A stretch of 64,000 bases of DNA from Urophycis tenuis (taxonomy: Eukaryota > Chordata > Actinopteri > Gadiformes > Phycidae): assembly GCA_036785325.1 (NCBI GenBank), contig JAXIVH010000013.1:9495603-9559602 (forward strand), in the 5' to 3' direction. A program made the position numbers and the translations under genes. Of this stretch, positions 1 to 21,643 are shown piece after piece (positions within the stretch are counted from its first letter, which is position 1; every line of letters starts with the position of its first letter). The notes below the pieces were generated by a model that saw nothing but the letters and a program-made list of their open reading frames with translations, searched no databases and was not told the DNA's origin.

Positions 1-6
1 TGTGTG

Positions 7-38
<32 letters not shown>

Positions 39-145
39 TGCGTGCGCGTGTGTGCGTGTGCGTGTGTGCGTGTGTGTGTGTGCATGTGTGTTTGCGTGTG
101 TGTGTGTGTGTGCGTGTGTGCTTGTGTGGTCGTGTGTGTGTGGTT
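1..145. repeat. (GT)n/(GC)n microsatellite in anpep terminal intron
   Basis: Almost pure alternating TG with CG and occasional other interruptions. It sits between the last visible anpep exon (245-326) and the exon beyond the window edge. Alternating purine-pyrimidine sequence of this kind can adopt Z-DNA. Confidence 0.95.
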
Positions 146-244
146 GTAGTGAGTAGCGATGGGGAAGAAAAATCGAATGAGTGTTTCTGTGTGTTCAATA
201 TTGTAGGTGCGTTGAATATTCAATACAAAACCCCCTGGACTGAC

Positions 245-9407
<9,163 letters not shown>

Positions 9408-9477
9408 CTCGTCGATGTCTGGATCCTCGCGTGCGCTCAGCCCAGGGAGTGGAGTCGCGGACGACGGACGGGCCCTC

Positions 9478-9485
9478 TATTTGTA
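9478..9485 (-). promoter_or_regulatory. possible TATA-like box of anpep
   Basis: Minus-strand TACAAATA lies 71 bp upstream of the anpep ATG, so a start site about 30 bp downstream would leave a short 5' UTR. It is a weak match to TATAAA and could be chance. Confidence 0.3.
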
Positions 9486-10174
9486 GTCACCGCTGGGACC
9501 GCTGCCTCCGCCCTTGAGCAATGGGTGATCTATTAACGCCGAGGCCACGGATGGAATCGATGACAACGGCCGGCTCTGTGGTCTAGCGTACCTTGAACCC
9601 TCGCCACCGTTAACCCGCGGCTCCGAGAGACGAGCGCACGTCTGGATATTCTGTTCCATGTTCTTATCTCATGGACTTTCTTTGTTCTTTCTTTAATTAA
9701 CTTCTGATCTCTTTCTCGTTTTTACAACCGTCCCATGCATTCTGCTGTGTCACACCTTTCCCCCGCCTGGGATTTATACACCCCTTTGTCTTATAAAATC
9801 GGTGCTGATGTGACTGAAAAAAACAGACATTTGTGAATTACACGTGCTGTTACCATATTAATATACCTGCCCTCTCCGCAGATAAGATATTCCAGATAGC
9901 ACGCCGTGGCTTATGAACAGATCCATCGCTGGCCCCTGATTGCCCCAGTCTGGGAGCCTACCCTTCTGCTTGATACTTAGAGGTGAAGTATGTCATGAAG
10001 TTAGGAGACCCATCACAATTGCTGTAAGCGGTCGCTTATGAGTAATTTGTGTCGGTATGCTGGTGCAGAGAATGCAGTATGATACGACGTGATGTGATGG
10101 GACACATTCGTCCATTCACCGCAATGGATCCCAAATTGCTTGAATGGACCTTATCTTGCGTGTTGTCTGTGTAT

Positions 10175-10176
<2 letters not shown>

Positions 10177-10250
<74 letters not shown>

Positions 10251-10262
10251 GTGTGTGTGTGT
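10177..10262. repeat. (GT)n microsatellite
   Basis: About 43 GT units with a single C interruption, in intergenic DNA. Confidence 0.95.
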
Positions 10263-13249
10263 GAGGGAGGGTGGCTCAGCAAGGCAAAGTATACGGCTTT
10301 GTATCGGAAAAGGTTTGGAGTCACATCAGAGTGACCTCTGAAGTACAACCCGCCCCTATTACATTCCCGGGATAATTCATCATTGGAAATTGGTTCATTA
10401 TACACTCTGATGCCACAAACTACTTTCGGGCAAACTGAAGAGGATTTTATGGATGGTAAGTGATAAAGAATAAATGCTGAAGGCGAAACAGTGTGAAGAA
10501 TTGCACAAGAGGAGATTGGTTCCCAGCAACTTTAACAATGTGGAATCAACCCCCCGGTTCAAAGATGGTGAGCAATCATCATTGATAATGTCAATTGGGC
10601 TTCTTTGATTACGTCAATTTGACGTTTTTGATTATGTAAAATGATAAATGAATCTATTCGGTATATGCACGTGTAACATTGAATTTTACTGAGGTTTAAT
10701 ATGCCACAAGTATTTCGGGCTTTACTTCTAAGGCAATACTTTCCATATGCATTTGGATCTGCTATGATATGAATGCTGCAATTGTTGTCTTCGCAACCAA
10801 TACTGTATCGTCAACAATCATTTTGAAGTCCCACTTGTAGCAAGAGACACAGCGTCGTCTTTCTGACAATTGGGCCTCGCTTAAAAAAAGGTTTTTACTT
10901 CTTATGGCGTTGGGTCCTTGGATTCATCTTGAGGAGTGGTGGAGCTCCTTTTACTGTCAGTTTCAGGGTTTTTTTTGCTGAATGTCAGCTTATATTTACA
11001 GGAGTTCAAAGGCCATAAATTTGACTGCTAAAGACAAAAATATGTTTGTCAACCCAGGGTTCACCCATCTTAATCGCAAAGCCAGAATAACAATAATTCC
11101 TATGTAGCAAGCTCCTATGAAGTAGGCTCGTTCTTAAATTGCAACACATCACCATTTGCAATCAATCCATTGTTTCCTTGGTAGTGAATTAAATTAATCC
11201 TAGGTCATGAAGATGATTAGTGTTTCAAGGAAACCATATCGTATAACAAAAGCATGGACTCAGATGTCATAAATGTTTCATGTCATGAGTTCCTCCGCAA
11301 TCGACTGGTCGACAGGTCCTCTTTATTCCCTCCAGAATTCAGAAAAGGGAGTGAGTGGAGCCTGGTAAGTGGTCTTGACTTGATGTAGGAAACATTTCAG
11401 TGCAAGAAAAACCTCACCATTTGATCAAACTTGATAAAATGATGAAAACTGATAGTCGTAATAATATGATACGACATTAATATTAGAATATTGTTCCATT
11501 GACATGTGAGCGCTTTTGTAATGGTGTCATTATGACACATGATATGATATGAGCGAGGTTACTATGCCTTCATTGTAACTCGCATTTGTAAATGTATGCA
11601 ACATCAGACCCATTTTATTACAGCGGGACAGTAAACCATCACCTTGGTTGTTAATCATGTATGATTAACTTATGTACTACTTATCTTATGCAGTCTTTAT
11701 CTGAAATAAAAAGTGCAATAAAGGGACATGCCAAACATGAGTGTTTGCACAGAAGGAAGCCTGAATCTGTAAAGGAGCTGAAACTTAAGTACCGGAAGAC
11801 ATCCAGAAACGTGATGGCGTAACCTTTGGTTCCATTTTGTTGAAAATGGAACAAAGGGTTACAATGTACGGTCATACAGCAATCGTAGACAAAGGCGAGC
11901 TACAGCAGTGTGGTTGTCATTTTCAAGAATGATGTGTGTTTGAAATCAAATTAAATGAAATGTCCCACAATTACAGCTAACAGAATTTAATGATAAAGCC
12001 ATTGATTTTGTGCGGCATTTAACCATGGCAACAATTAATGCAACCATGCTATTGTGAGCCACTTGAGATTTTGCCTACTACATGGCATATATTGTTATAG
12101 ATTTAAATATCCTCACAGGCAAACTAAAAGAAGCATTACAAAGCTGTTTGGTGAATCAAGGGATTCAACCAAAGGTATTCAGCTACGTTTCCACTGAACA
12201 CCTGAAGTAACAATATGGAAAATCACAGCGGCAGACGCTTTCGTGTTTAGAGTAGAGAGAGAGAGCAGTTTGAGACGTGTAGGCAAACAGTTGAATGAGG
12301 ACATTATGTTAACCGATACTGCTCGGCTAGTATCACTAGTTGTTGTATTCTTTAACTTCTGCATTAATGAGGAATGAATAATGAGGCTCGGCAGACATAT
12401 TGCTAAAGCCAGTGGGCTATGTGGGGATACTTTCAAAATCTAGGGGTACTAGGATCTAGGATAGTGCCAATTGGGGATTGACTTCCCCAATTAGCTCTAT
12501 CCTAGCTTTAAGGACCATTCTGACATGTATGTGATGGCCCGGTCGGACAGAGATAAGGGTTGTGCAAAACAACATAACAGAAACAGAGGGGGAACGCAAC
12601 AAGTAGCTTGTCAAAAAAAAAAAAAAAAAAAAAAAGCACATGATGTTTTACCATGGCTGCTTGCATTGTAGCATGTGTGCATATTTCTTACAAGCCGAGC
12701 CTTGACCTCTGCTGAAGATGATACTCCCTCTCTTCCTCACTGATAAGCTATCAGATGAGTGGAGAGACACGGCATGCGTACACTATGGCCCATCTCAAGC
12801 ACTCGTCTCATTTTATTGTCTTTCCACCTCACGCCCTGTTGTGTTCTTTTCTGTCAATAAAGATTAACCTGACCTGGAATGACAGGAATCACCATCTAGT
12901 CAACATCTCAATGACAGAAGCAAAACATGATCAAAGATTAAATTCATTTAAGTTCGCACGGTGGGTGCGTAAAAAGGTTTCATTCTCCGTCGTCAAAGGA
13001 TCTCTCAATGGACATCACTTGACACTGATGCACATTAGTCTGAAGACGTCTCTCCATAAATGTCTTTTCATACAAATTCCAAAATGTGAATGACTGTACA
13101 TTTTGATTCTGATCGTCTTTGTAACACTTGATTGTTCACTAGTGTTATTTGGAACATTTGATTGGTGACTGGTGTCGTATTTAATCTTGGATCCAGCGGT
13201 CCTGTCATGCTAGAGCAGAACTTGTGGGTGGAGACACAAGTGTATGTCA

Positions 13250-13405
13250 GGGCTCTAGCCATAGCTCAGTGGGTACAGCGGGGGGTCCACCAACCGGAGG
13301 GTTGGCGGTTCGATCCCCACCACCAGCTGTCCACATGTTGAACCCCACAAATCTACTGATTGTAGGTCGCTTTGGACAAAAGCATCTGCTAAATACCCTT
13401 CAATG
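13250..13405 (+). mobile_element. tRNA-derived SINE, plus orientation
   Basis: Contains an A-box-like ATAGCTCAGTGGG and a B-box-like GGTTCGATCCC, then CTGTCCACATGTTGAA and the tail core GTCGCTTTGGACAAAAGC followed by TGCTAAATACCC. The same layout recurs at least five times in the window, so this is a repeat family and not a tRNA gene. Confidence 0.85.
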
Positions 13406-14254
13406 GTTCAATGTCAGTGGCCAGCCAATGCGGTGTTGATTTGGAACCTTTACATTCACTTTTTTTTTTTTTTTTACTGCTTATTACTGCTGGCAGAGTC
13501 AATAACGGGCATACAGATCCCCGTCTTCAGCATCATGATTGGTCAAAACAAATACGAAGCAAAAGAAAGTGAAATACCACATTCACACCAACTCGTCTGC
13601 CATCAGACTTCAGATACAAAGCTGAACTCTGATTGGTGAGACAATGTCATATGAGACACTTGATTGGTCACTAGTGTCAAATTAGACTTTACTACTGTTA
13701 TTTGAGACACTGGATTTACTTGGTTTGATCCATTCACCCATGTAAATCTTTGTCACAGCAGCCAAAAAACAAATCAAAGTCATCACCACACACCTTCCAG
13801 GGCGTTGTGATGTATATCGCAATTTTTATATGGCTTCATTATTTTTTATCTGATTTCTTCTCGCATATCATGGGGTGATAGACTCACGCACAAGGTCAAT
13901 AACTTATCAATAATTTACCACAATGCTGATTCTTAATTGTCAGCAGTCATATTTCACCATCCCATATCGTTAGAGTTCCAAGCTGGAAATGAAAAAGGAA
14001 TGAAATGGGATGTTTCTAAAATAAGAATGGATAAACCATTGATGGACATATACAGTGTCTTTGCTTAAACTAGGGTTTTTTGTGTATTTTGTATTTTTGA
14101 AGTATAATTTTAAATGGGTATTTTGTATTTTACTTGAGTAAGTTTTGACTGAAGTATAATTTGGTAACATTATAAATCCTATCCGTTACCAAGTTAATTA
14201 GTGAAAATGCCCAATGAAAACCTACAGGGGATAATGTGACGATGTGATGAGCAC

Positions 14255-14289
<35 letters not shown>

Positions 14290-15160
14290 TTTAATGTTTT
14301 ACGGTATAACATTAAACACGCTAACTCTCTCTCGTGGTAAAAGTTTTAGTGGTAAAACTTTTACCACTAACTTTAAGCTGCTGCTTAAGTCTCATTTGTT
14401 GTTATTGCACTTACATTTGTTACACTTGTTCTTTAATTAAAAACAAAATCGTTTTGGATTTAAGTCCTGTCCTATTTCACTACCCTCACACCCCATACAC
14501 AGACACACAGAAAGTAACTTTTACTCAAAGTACATTTTAAATTAACTAATTTTTTACTTCTACTTGAGTACATTTTCAGATGGGTAATTTCACTTGTACT
14601 TGAGTAATATTTAATCAAAGCATTTATACTTTTACTTAAGTACAATATTCTAGTATGTTTTCCAACTCTGTAGTTGTGGTCACTGCAGTGCAGGCTGGAG
14701 GTAAATGAATGTTATAACTCCACACAAGAGTTTGAATGGTTTCCATTATTTTTACCCATGTTGAAATGTGGATATATCCTGTTTGTACAATATAATCACG
14801 GTTACTGTAGGACCAATTCTAATTTGTTATATTTGTATAATTATTATATAATTTATTTATATAAATTATATCATTTATAATAATTCACTCAATGTGCAAA
14901 ACCAGCACACGTGCAGCTGACTTGTACTTATAGAGGGTTAATAATGATTAATTTCCTCTTCACTCTTACTTCATTATGTTATTATTCTAGTCAAGTTTCT
15001 AATTGATGCCAACGTCACACATTATAATAGCTGATGGTTAGGACTAGTGCAGGTGTCATGTGGTATGGGTCGACCCTGAAGGCTCAGGTTGACCTTCAGC
15101 TGGTCTAGTGGACCTTCTCAACATACACATGCAATGTCCATGTCCAATCTGTGAGATGTC

Positions 15161-15162
<2 letters not shown>

Positions 15163-15244
<82 letters not shown>
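15163..15244. repeat. (GT)n microsatellite
   Basis: Uninterrupted GT dinucleotides in intergenic DNA. Confidence 0.95.
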
Positions 15245-15247
<3 letters not shown>

Positions 15248-15664
15248 CTAATGTAGTAATGATGCTGTAAGAGCTTCAATTTTCTGTTCTTGTTCTGGTG
15301 ACTTTCCTGCTGTGTTAGCAGCAATTAAATGTTTTACCTTCTTATGACAAATGTACAAACGTACTCTTTGTAAGTCGCAATGGAAAAAAAAAAAACCCTG
15401 CTAAATGCCCTAAATGTAAATGTACATGTTCTCATTTAGTAGTCATTTTGGGTTGCATTGAAACATCCACTACGTAGTGCACCAGAAAGCATCCGAAACC
15501 TATAGAACGAGATAATAAAGTCCTTCCCAAGATTCCACTTATCGCTAATGAATATTGACAATGGTTCGATCCCAGCATAAACCTAAAAAGTCCAACCCTT
15601 TAGCGCCCCCTGTTGGATCGATACGAATGGACTCGAACATACTAACTTTTCAAACACCTAACGG

Positions 15665-15668
<4 letters not shown>

Positions 15669-15759
<91 letters not shown>
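15669..15759. repeat. (CA)n microsatellite upstream of dnaaf4
   Basis: Uninterrupted CA tract ending about 110 bp before the X-box-like site and 260 bp before the dnaaf4 ATG. Confidence 0.95.
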
Positions 15760-15762
<3 letters not shown>

Positions 15763-15870
15763 GAAAGAGAGGTAGCCTTTCAAACGTAGCAGCACCGTCA
15801 CTGATCGTCAATGCATGCTTTGAATGTATCGGCATGACAGGCTACGTAGGACTACAACGTCAACCACACG

Positions 15871-15884
15871 GTTACTATGGCAAC
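15871..15884 (+). promoter_or_regulatory. X-box-like RFX binding site upstream of dnaaf4
   Basis: GTTACTATGGCAAC is a two-half-site palindrome-like motif close to the RFX X-box consensus (GTNRCC, short spacer, RGYAAC), 135 bp upstream of the dnaaf4 ATG. X-boxes mark promoters of cilia genes, and human DYX1C1/DNAAF4 is reported to be RFX-regulated. The motif is seen directly; function is inferred. Confidence 0.7.
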
Positions 15885-16018
15885 GAGACGCAGGTCGCTC
15901 GGGAACTACTTCCTCCTCCAGCCTCTCACAGCCTCCGTCTCGAACACACATTGCCACAGAAACTCGCCCCACTTCTGTCACCTCACAAGCCACTACTAAA
16001 AAAGCCACCGCTAAAAAC

Positions 16019-17549
16019 ATGCCGTTAATGGTCAAAGATTACACGTGGACGCAAACGGAATCGATGGTTTATCTCCACGTGCCTCTGAAGGGGGCGAAGG
16101 CTGAGCACGTCGACATAATCTCCACGGACGAGTACCTCAAGGTAGAGCCCGATGACACGACACATGACAAGCTGGTGTGTTTACGGTGTTCAAAGTGTTG
16201 TGTTTTGTTACCTTGTCATCTCAACGCGACCCGGCGTGCACCGACCGACAGGTCCACTTCCCACCGTTCCTGTTCGAGGCATTTCTATTCGAAGCTGTAG
16301 ACGAAGCGAGAAGCACGGCCAAGTTCGGCAACGGAGTAGCGGTTATCACCCTGCCGAAAAAGATCCACCGGCTATGGGACCACCTCGTTTTAAGTATTAG
16401 TAAGCAAGAGATGCGATCCTCTGTGCATGTCCCTCGCCATACTAGTTGGGAACTGACTTGGGTGTATACCTGGCTGTTCTGGCACACTTACTGCACATGC
16501 ATGACAATACGATATTACACATTTATATATTTTTTTCTCTATTTTCTTTTGAATACATTTCAGATGATAAACAGACGATGAAGGAAATCCGAGAAAGAGC
16601 GCTGCAGGATCATATGGAAAAGACCTTGGTTGGCCACAAAGAAAGAGCTGTGAAGAAGCAACAAGAGAAAAAATATGCCCTGGAGACGATGATGAAGGTG
16701 GTGTAATGAAACGATCAGCAATATCATTATGTAAAAAGAATTTAACTTTGACCTGACTCTTTGTTACCTATTCACGTTTCGATCATTGACATGACTTTCC
16801 CAGCTTGAACAGGAAGAAAGAGCGTTGATTCAGAAGATGAAGGATGAAGAACGAGCGAAAGCAACAGCAGAAATAGAGGGATGGAAAAAAAGACAGATTC
16901 ATGCAGCTGTGGAGAAATCGCCACTCAAACTGACCCACGGGGATAGAGTTCAAACCCTACACAAGGCATCACGTGGCTGCAGTGTCCAACCTGGTGAGCA
17001 GACTCCTGTACACTAACTAGTTTTTCTTCACAATTCAATCATTAAACCTTATGGGGTTGGGATTTTTAGGCTATTTCCAAAAACTGTATGTTTCCCATTG
17101 TCATATAAAGTGCGATTGTAAAAAAAAAAGTGAAACTATAATACATTTGAGCATTCAGATTATTATTAAGTCTATTATGGTTGTCATTTAGTCTTTGTCC
17201 AAACATACTTATCTGACCTCTGACCTCATACTTAGCTAACCTCTTACCTGCAGGTGCAACGGCCTCCTCCAGAACAGGCCGCAGGAGAGAAGACGTGGCC
17301 CTACCTGCGCTGCGGTCTCCTGGAACGATCCAGATCACGTTCACACCCAGGGTGTTCCCCACAGCCCTGCGGGAGTCCCGGGTGCCTGAGGAGGAGGAGG
17401 TAAGGCTTCGCTCCGGTTCTCCCTCTGTGTCTGTCATTGTAGAGGAACCGCTCCGTTACAAGTTTGATCAAAAGCTGGGACACAAGAATGGCACAACTGC
17501 GCCCAAACGTTCCCTGCATGCACTACTGCTCCGTATTCCGTATTCATTG

Positions 17550-17580
<31 letters not shown>

Positions 17581-18838
17581 CAGTGTATATATATTTATAG
17601 TTATTTTACTTATATTTTTAATACTGCTTTTCTCTTGCACCAATTGCACTAAGTCAAATTCCTTGTAGGTGCAAACCTACTTGGCAATAAACTTGTTTCT
17701 GATTCTGATTCTGATTCTGAAACTATATCCAACTATAACCCAATGAATGCTACGTTCAAACAGGAATAATTACCTTTTGAGATTGAAAGACGAGTTGCCA
17801 CTGGAAAAAGCCCTCTTTGGCCGCCCCGTCACCACTTTACAGAACGAACTTGGTATCCGTGGCCTGAGCAACGTTCAGTGAAAAACAAAGGCTAGCATCC
17901 ATTCGCTCTGCCTATATAAAGGTCCTGCTTATGTTACGCTAGACGGAGCTCTTCTGCCCCAACAGTGGCTCAGGAAGCAGGCCGAGGCCAGACGTGCTGG
18001 GAACACAGAGCTGGCTGAGGAACTGAAAGATCTCAGCGATGAGGAGAGGAATCCAGACTGGTTGAAGGAAAAGGGCGAGTAAGTCCAGTCGATTTTGCCC
18101 CCCCCCCAGTCTTGGAATTGTTATAAATTATGTTATAATCCTTCTCTTTTTTTTGTAGTAAATATTTTGCAACCGGAAACTACCAAGGTGCGGTGAATGC
18201 GTACAGTCTGGCGATCAGGCTGAACTGCAAGATCCCAGCCTTCTTCTCAAACAGGGCGGCCTGTCACCTCAAATTAAGACACCTCCACAAAGCTGTTGAA
18301 GACACCTCCAAGGTGAGTATCAGACTCAGCCATATGGTCACTTAAAAAAAATCATTTAAAAAAAAAAAACGCCATGAAGAGGACGACGTGCATGCAAAAG
18401 CTGAGGAGGGGGGGCGGATGGAACGACGGGCACCGATAGCTGTGGTCTGCTCCCCAGGCCCTGGATCTCCTGAACCCGCCCGTGGCCGACAACGCCTCAG
18501 CCCGGGCGAGAGCTCACGTACGGCGGGGCACAGCCTTCTGTGAGCTGGAGCTCTACACGGAGGGTGAGAAGCACTCCTCTTTTTAGCACTGCGACAGTCC
18601 AGCTCTGTCAGGGTCCTCCAGACCCGGGAGACGCTGCCACAGCAGGGCAAGATCAATGATGGAAACCTTGATTGTATGTTGTTGTTGTTGTTGTTTCCCC
18701 CCCCCCCCCCCCCCATCGACAGGTCTTCAAGACTACTTGGCGGCGTTAAAGATCGATCCTCACAACGAGGTCTTGCAAGCAGACGCACACAGAATCAGGC
18801 AAACCATTCAAGGTTGCACGACAAGCCCTGAAAACTAG
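16019..18838 (+). CDS. dnaaf4: dynein axonemal assembly factor 4 (DYX1C1)
   Basis: Cytoplasmic co-chaperone-like factor needed to preassemble outer and inner dynein arms of motile cilia. Exons: 16019-16141, 16252-16399, 16564-16697, 16804-16993, 17254-17399, 17966-18078, 18159-18312, 18458-18563, 18723-18838. Phases close exactly, giving 409 residues (human about 420). The N-terminus MPLMVKDYTWTQTESMVYLH starts a CS (p23-like) domain. It is followed by a charged helical stretch, the family block ITFTPRVFPTALRESRVPEE (exon 5), and three TPR-type repeats (GNYQGAVNAYSLAIRLN, FFSNRAACHLKLRHLHKAVED, LQDYLAALKIDPHNEV), ending GCTTSPEN. The middle region from exon 4 is poorly conserved. The start is the first ATG in frame with the CS domain. 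An X-box-like site lies upstream. Confidence 0.96.
17640..17735 (+). repeat. LINE 3' tail fragment with (TTCTGA)n
   Basis: The tail GGCAATAAACTTGTTTCTGATTCTG, in which CTGATT repeats, is the typical end of fish L2/Rex-type non-LTR elements. It lies in the dnaaf4 intron after exon 5, preceded by a (TA)n run at 17550-17595. Confidence 0.6.
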
Positions 18839-20028
18839 TGGGTTTTTTTTTTTTTTTACTCCAACACTATTTTTGAATTTGAATATTAGATATATTTGGT
18901 TATGTATTCAGTAGGGCGTGGGAATCTTCTTGGCATACTAGCTAGTCAGTAGGTCTCTGTAAGTTTAATCCTGGAAGTTTGCAAAAAACGCTTATGTTGA
19001 CCATTGAGTTCAATAAATGGCTGTACATAATATGGTGGCCAACATGCTTGTCTGATTTAATTCTTAGCGGGTACCTCCAATGACAAACTTAACATACTTC
19101 TGTTAAACCTACCACGATTATAACAACAGCTACGTATAAAAAACACCACTGGATTAAATATAGTTATAGTACAATTGTTGCATGACTGACCCTAGTTTGT
19201 TTTATTCTACCTTGACATTATATTTCTCATGGCACATAATGTATCTTCAAAGTTACCGTTACAAACACTGTATTTCAGAGGTAAAAATGCCCTTTAAAAT
19301 ACTGCAGATAATAATTTACTGTATAGATAAACCCTATGTGTGGAACAACATGCACATACAATGTACAATTATTTCCCTTTGTTATACATGCTACTTTTAA
19401 AAATGTTTCATCCTTTAGATTTCAGATGGGGGGGAAAAAACTGCAAGAACTTTTCTGGAAATAGTTATATTTATGACATTAGAAATCTTTACAAAGCAGG
19501 GGAGTGGGAGATTGGAACACTAGTAGCATAAAATAGCTAGAATTGAGTTGACTTCCACCACTTCATTTAAAACGTCCTCATATCAACACTTGTGTATAAC
19601 TCTGCCCAGTCCCAAAGTCAGGACTCGTTTCAGATGCACTCATGGTGACACATCATGGCTCGACATATTAAGAGGTGCATGATGTAGAAGGTGAATGACA
19701 AGTGAACCGTGAAATTTGGGATTCAGCCAGGGCTACTATGTGAAACAACACATATCTTTGTTCTGGTTAAAAACAACATTGAAGTCGTTGTTGTTGGGCT
19801 TTTCTGTCAGGACTCAAGTGTTCATGTCTGCCATCATGGCTGCATTCAATGTACACATACTAAATAGAACAATATTTCGCCCGCCTTGTTCAACCTTGCA
19901 AACAGCTTTAAGGACCTCCCCCCTCACCAAAGAATGACTCTGAAATTACTTTGATAGGGGCAGCGAGCAGTCTTGACAGAGCTCTGATGCAACGAGGAAT
20001 AACCAGGATGGTTTGACCGACGGCGGCT
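18839..20028. other. convergent 3' region between dnaaf4 and utp4
   Basis: The two genes end tail to tail here. The dnaaf4 3' UTR probably ends near 19035. The only clear minus-strand AATAAA (plus-strand TTTATT at 19201-19206) would give utp4 an 820-bp 3' UTR. The rest is AT-rich with no coding signal. Confidence 0.6.
19012..19017 (+). other. polyadenylation signal of dnaaf4
   Basis: AATAAA 174 bp after the dnaaf4 stop codon, in TTCAATAAATGG. It is the first canonical signal downstream. Confidence 0.75.
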
Positions 20029-21608
20029 CTATGTGGCAAACTTCTTCTGTCGAACCGGCGCAGGTAACCGAGTGGTGATGTCCAATAGGGGGCGCTCCAC
20101 CACGACGAGAGCATGGTCCTCCAGCAAGCCCACGCAGAGCAGGTTCTGCAACAGAGAGACCGGACACAGAGGTGAGCGGCGTCTCAGAGCCTGGAGCTGC
20201 AGAGACGTGACGGGGCGGACAAGGCTGCAGCCCACCGTCACGTCACCGCGTGGTTCAGAACTTGCAGTCACGCTCCACCCTTCTCCAAAAAGACGTTGGA
20301 CTTCAGCAACCAAACATTGTGTTATATACTTTTTTTTTAATAAACCACGATAAAGGATAATTTAGTCACCCTCACTTTGTTCTGATTAAACTAATTAATT
20401 TATTCAGATTAAAACAGAAGGGTTTGTACGATGCATCAACCTTTTTTTTTTTTAAGCGGATGAGTGTCTAACTGGCATTTTTATTCAGAAAGTCTTTTAC
20501 ATGGTAAATAAAGCTGGGAGAGCTGGAGCTGTGGTTGATAAGAGGGCCCCTGGGGTCGGGTGCCCTGAGAAGACCGTGGGCTCTTACCTTGAACGACTCG
20601 CAAATCTTGAAAGCGTGGCTGTCTTTGATCCTGGCGTTGTCCGTCATGGCACAGAGTTGCTTTTGGTTGCACAGGACAGAGCCTTTCATCGGAAGTGGCT
20701 GTGTGTGTGTGTGCATGTGCGTGTGCGTGTGCGTGTGTGGGCGTGTCGGGGGAAGAAAAGAGTTCATATTAAAATGTGAGGACCTTGAAGGTTGAACCGA
20801 GAAGCCACAAGGAGACGGCGGCCGGCGGGCGCCTGGCGGGTCGAGTTGCTGCGGAGACATACCAGAGTCTTGTCGATGACGCAGAACATGTCGGCGTCGT
20901 GCAGCATGATGTGGTCGGGGCGGCCGGCGCCAAAGGACACGCGGGTGACGGGCGTGTCGCGGCTCAGCCACGAGCCGTGGAGGCCTTTCTTCTGCAGGTT
21001 GCGGCTCCACTCCGTGTACTCCTTCTGCACCAGGGAGTACTCGAAGATCTACGGCCCCCGGGGAGAGGAGGGGGAAAGAGGCCGTAAAATAAGCCTGCCG
21101 ATTGCACCATCGCTTCTCCCAACCCCCCCCCCCCGAGCTCTAACAGATGTGTCTGCGTCATCAGCACCGAGCAGTGGGGGTCAGCACCGCTAAACACACA
21201 CGCAGAGTGCGCAGTGCGGCATAACAGAATCCATACGATGTGGTGGGGGGCGGAGCCTGAGGATACGTACCTGCTGGTCAGAGTGCACGATGACAACAGT
21301 ACCAGCCGTTGGGTGAATGGCCATCGCACTGGGACAGGAGCTGTACACTGGGACTGTGCAGTGGAACTACACAAACACACACACACACAGACACACAGGT
21401 GGTTTGATAAGACTGAAAAGATAAAACAAGTCAAAGCACATCGGAGCACGACTTTCTCCTGCCCGCCCCCATGCAGTTAAACACCCCTGCCGCACCTTGA
21501 GTTTTCTGAGGTTGTAGACGTGGACCTCGCAGTCGGAGTTGGCGGTGGCGAGCCAACGGCCGTCGTCGCTTGTGGACATCAGGTGAACCGCCTGCCTAGA
21601 GACTGGAG

Positions 21609-21643
<35 letters not shown>

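Larger units (their letters stand above)
9408..16018. other. intergenic region between the 5' ends of anpep and dnaaf4
   Basis: Holds the promoter sides of two divergently transcribed genes. Contents: AT-rich unique sequence, (GT)n at 10177-10262, poly-A at 12614-12634, a LINE-like tail near 12830-12880, a SINE at 13250-13405, (GT)n at 15163-15244, a SINE tail fragment at 15395-15430 and (CA)n at 15669-15759. I found no exon with coding character on either strand; open frames here are short and unrecognisable. Confidence 0.8.

Noticed and set aside
13250..13345. Possible tRNA gene (A and B boxes present)
   Set aside because: No complete cloverleaf or acceptor stem, and the same sequence with a shared non-tRNA tail recurs several times; it is a SINE.
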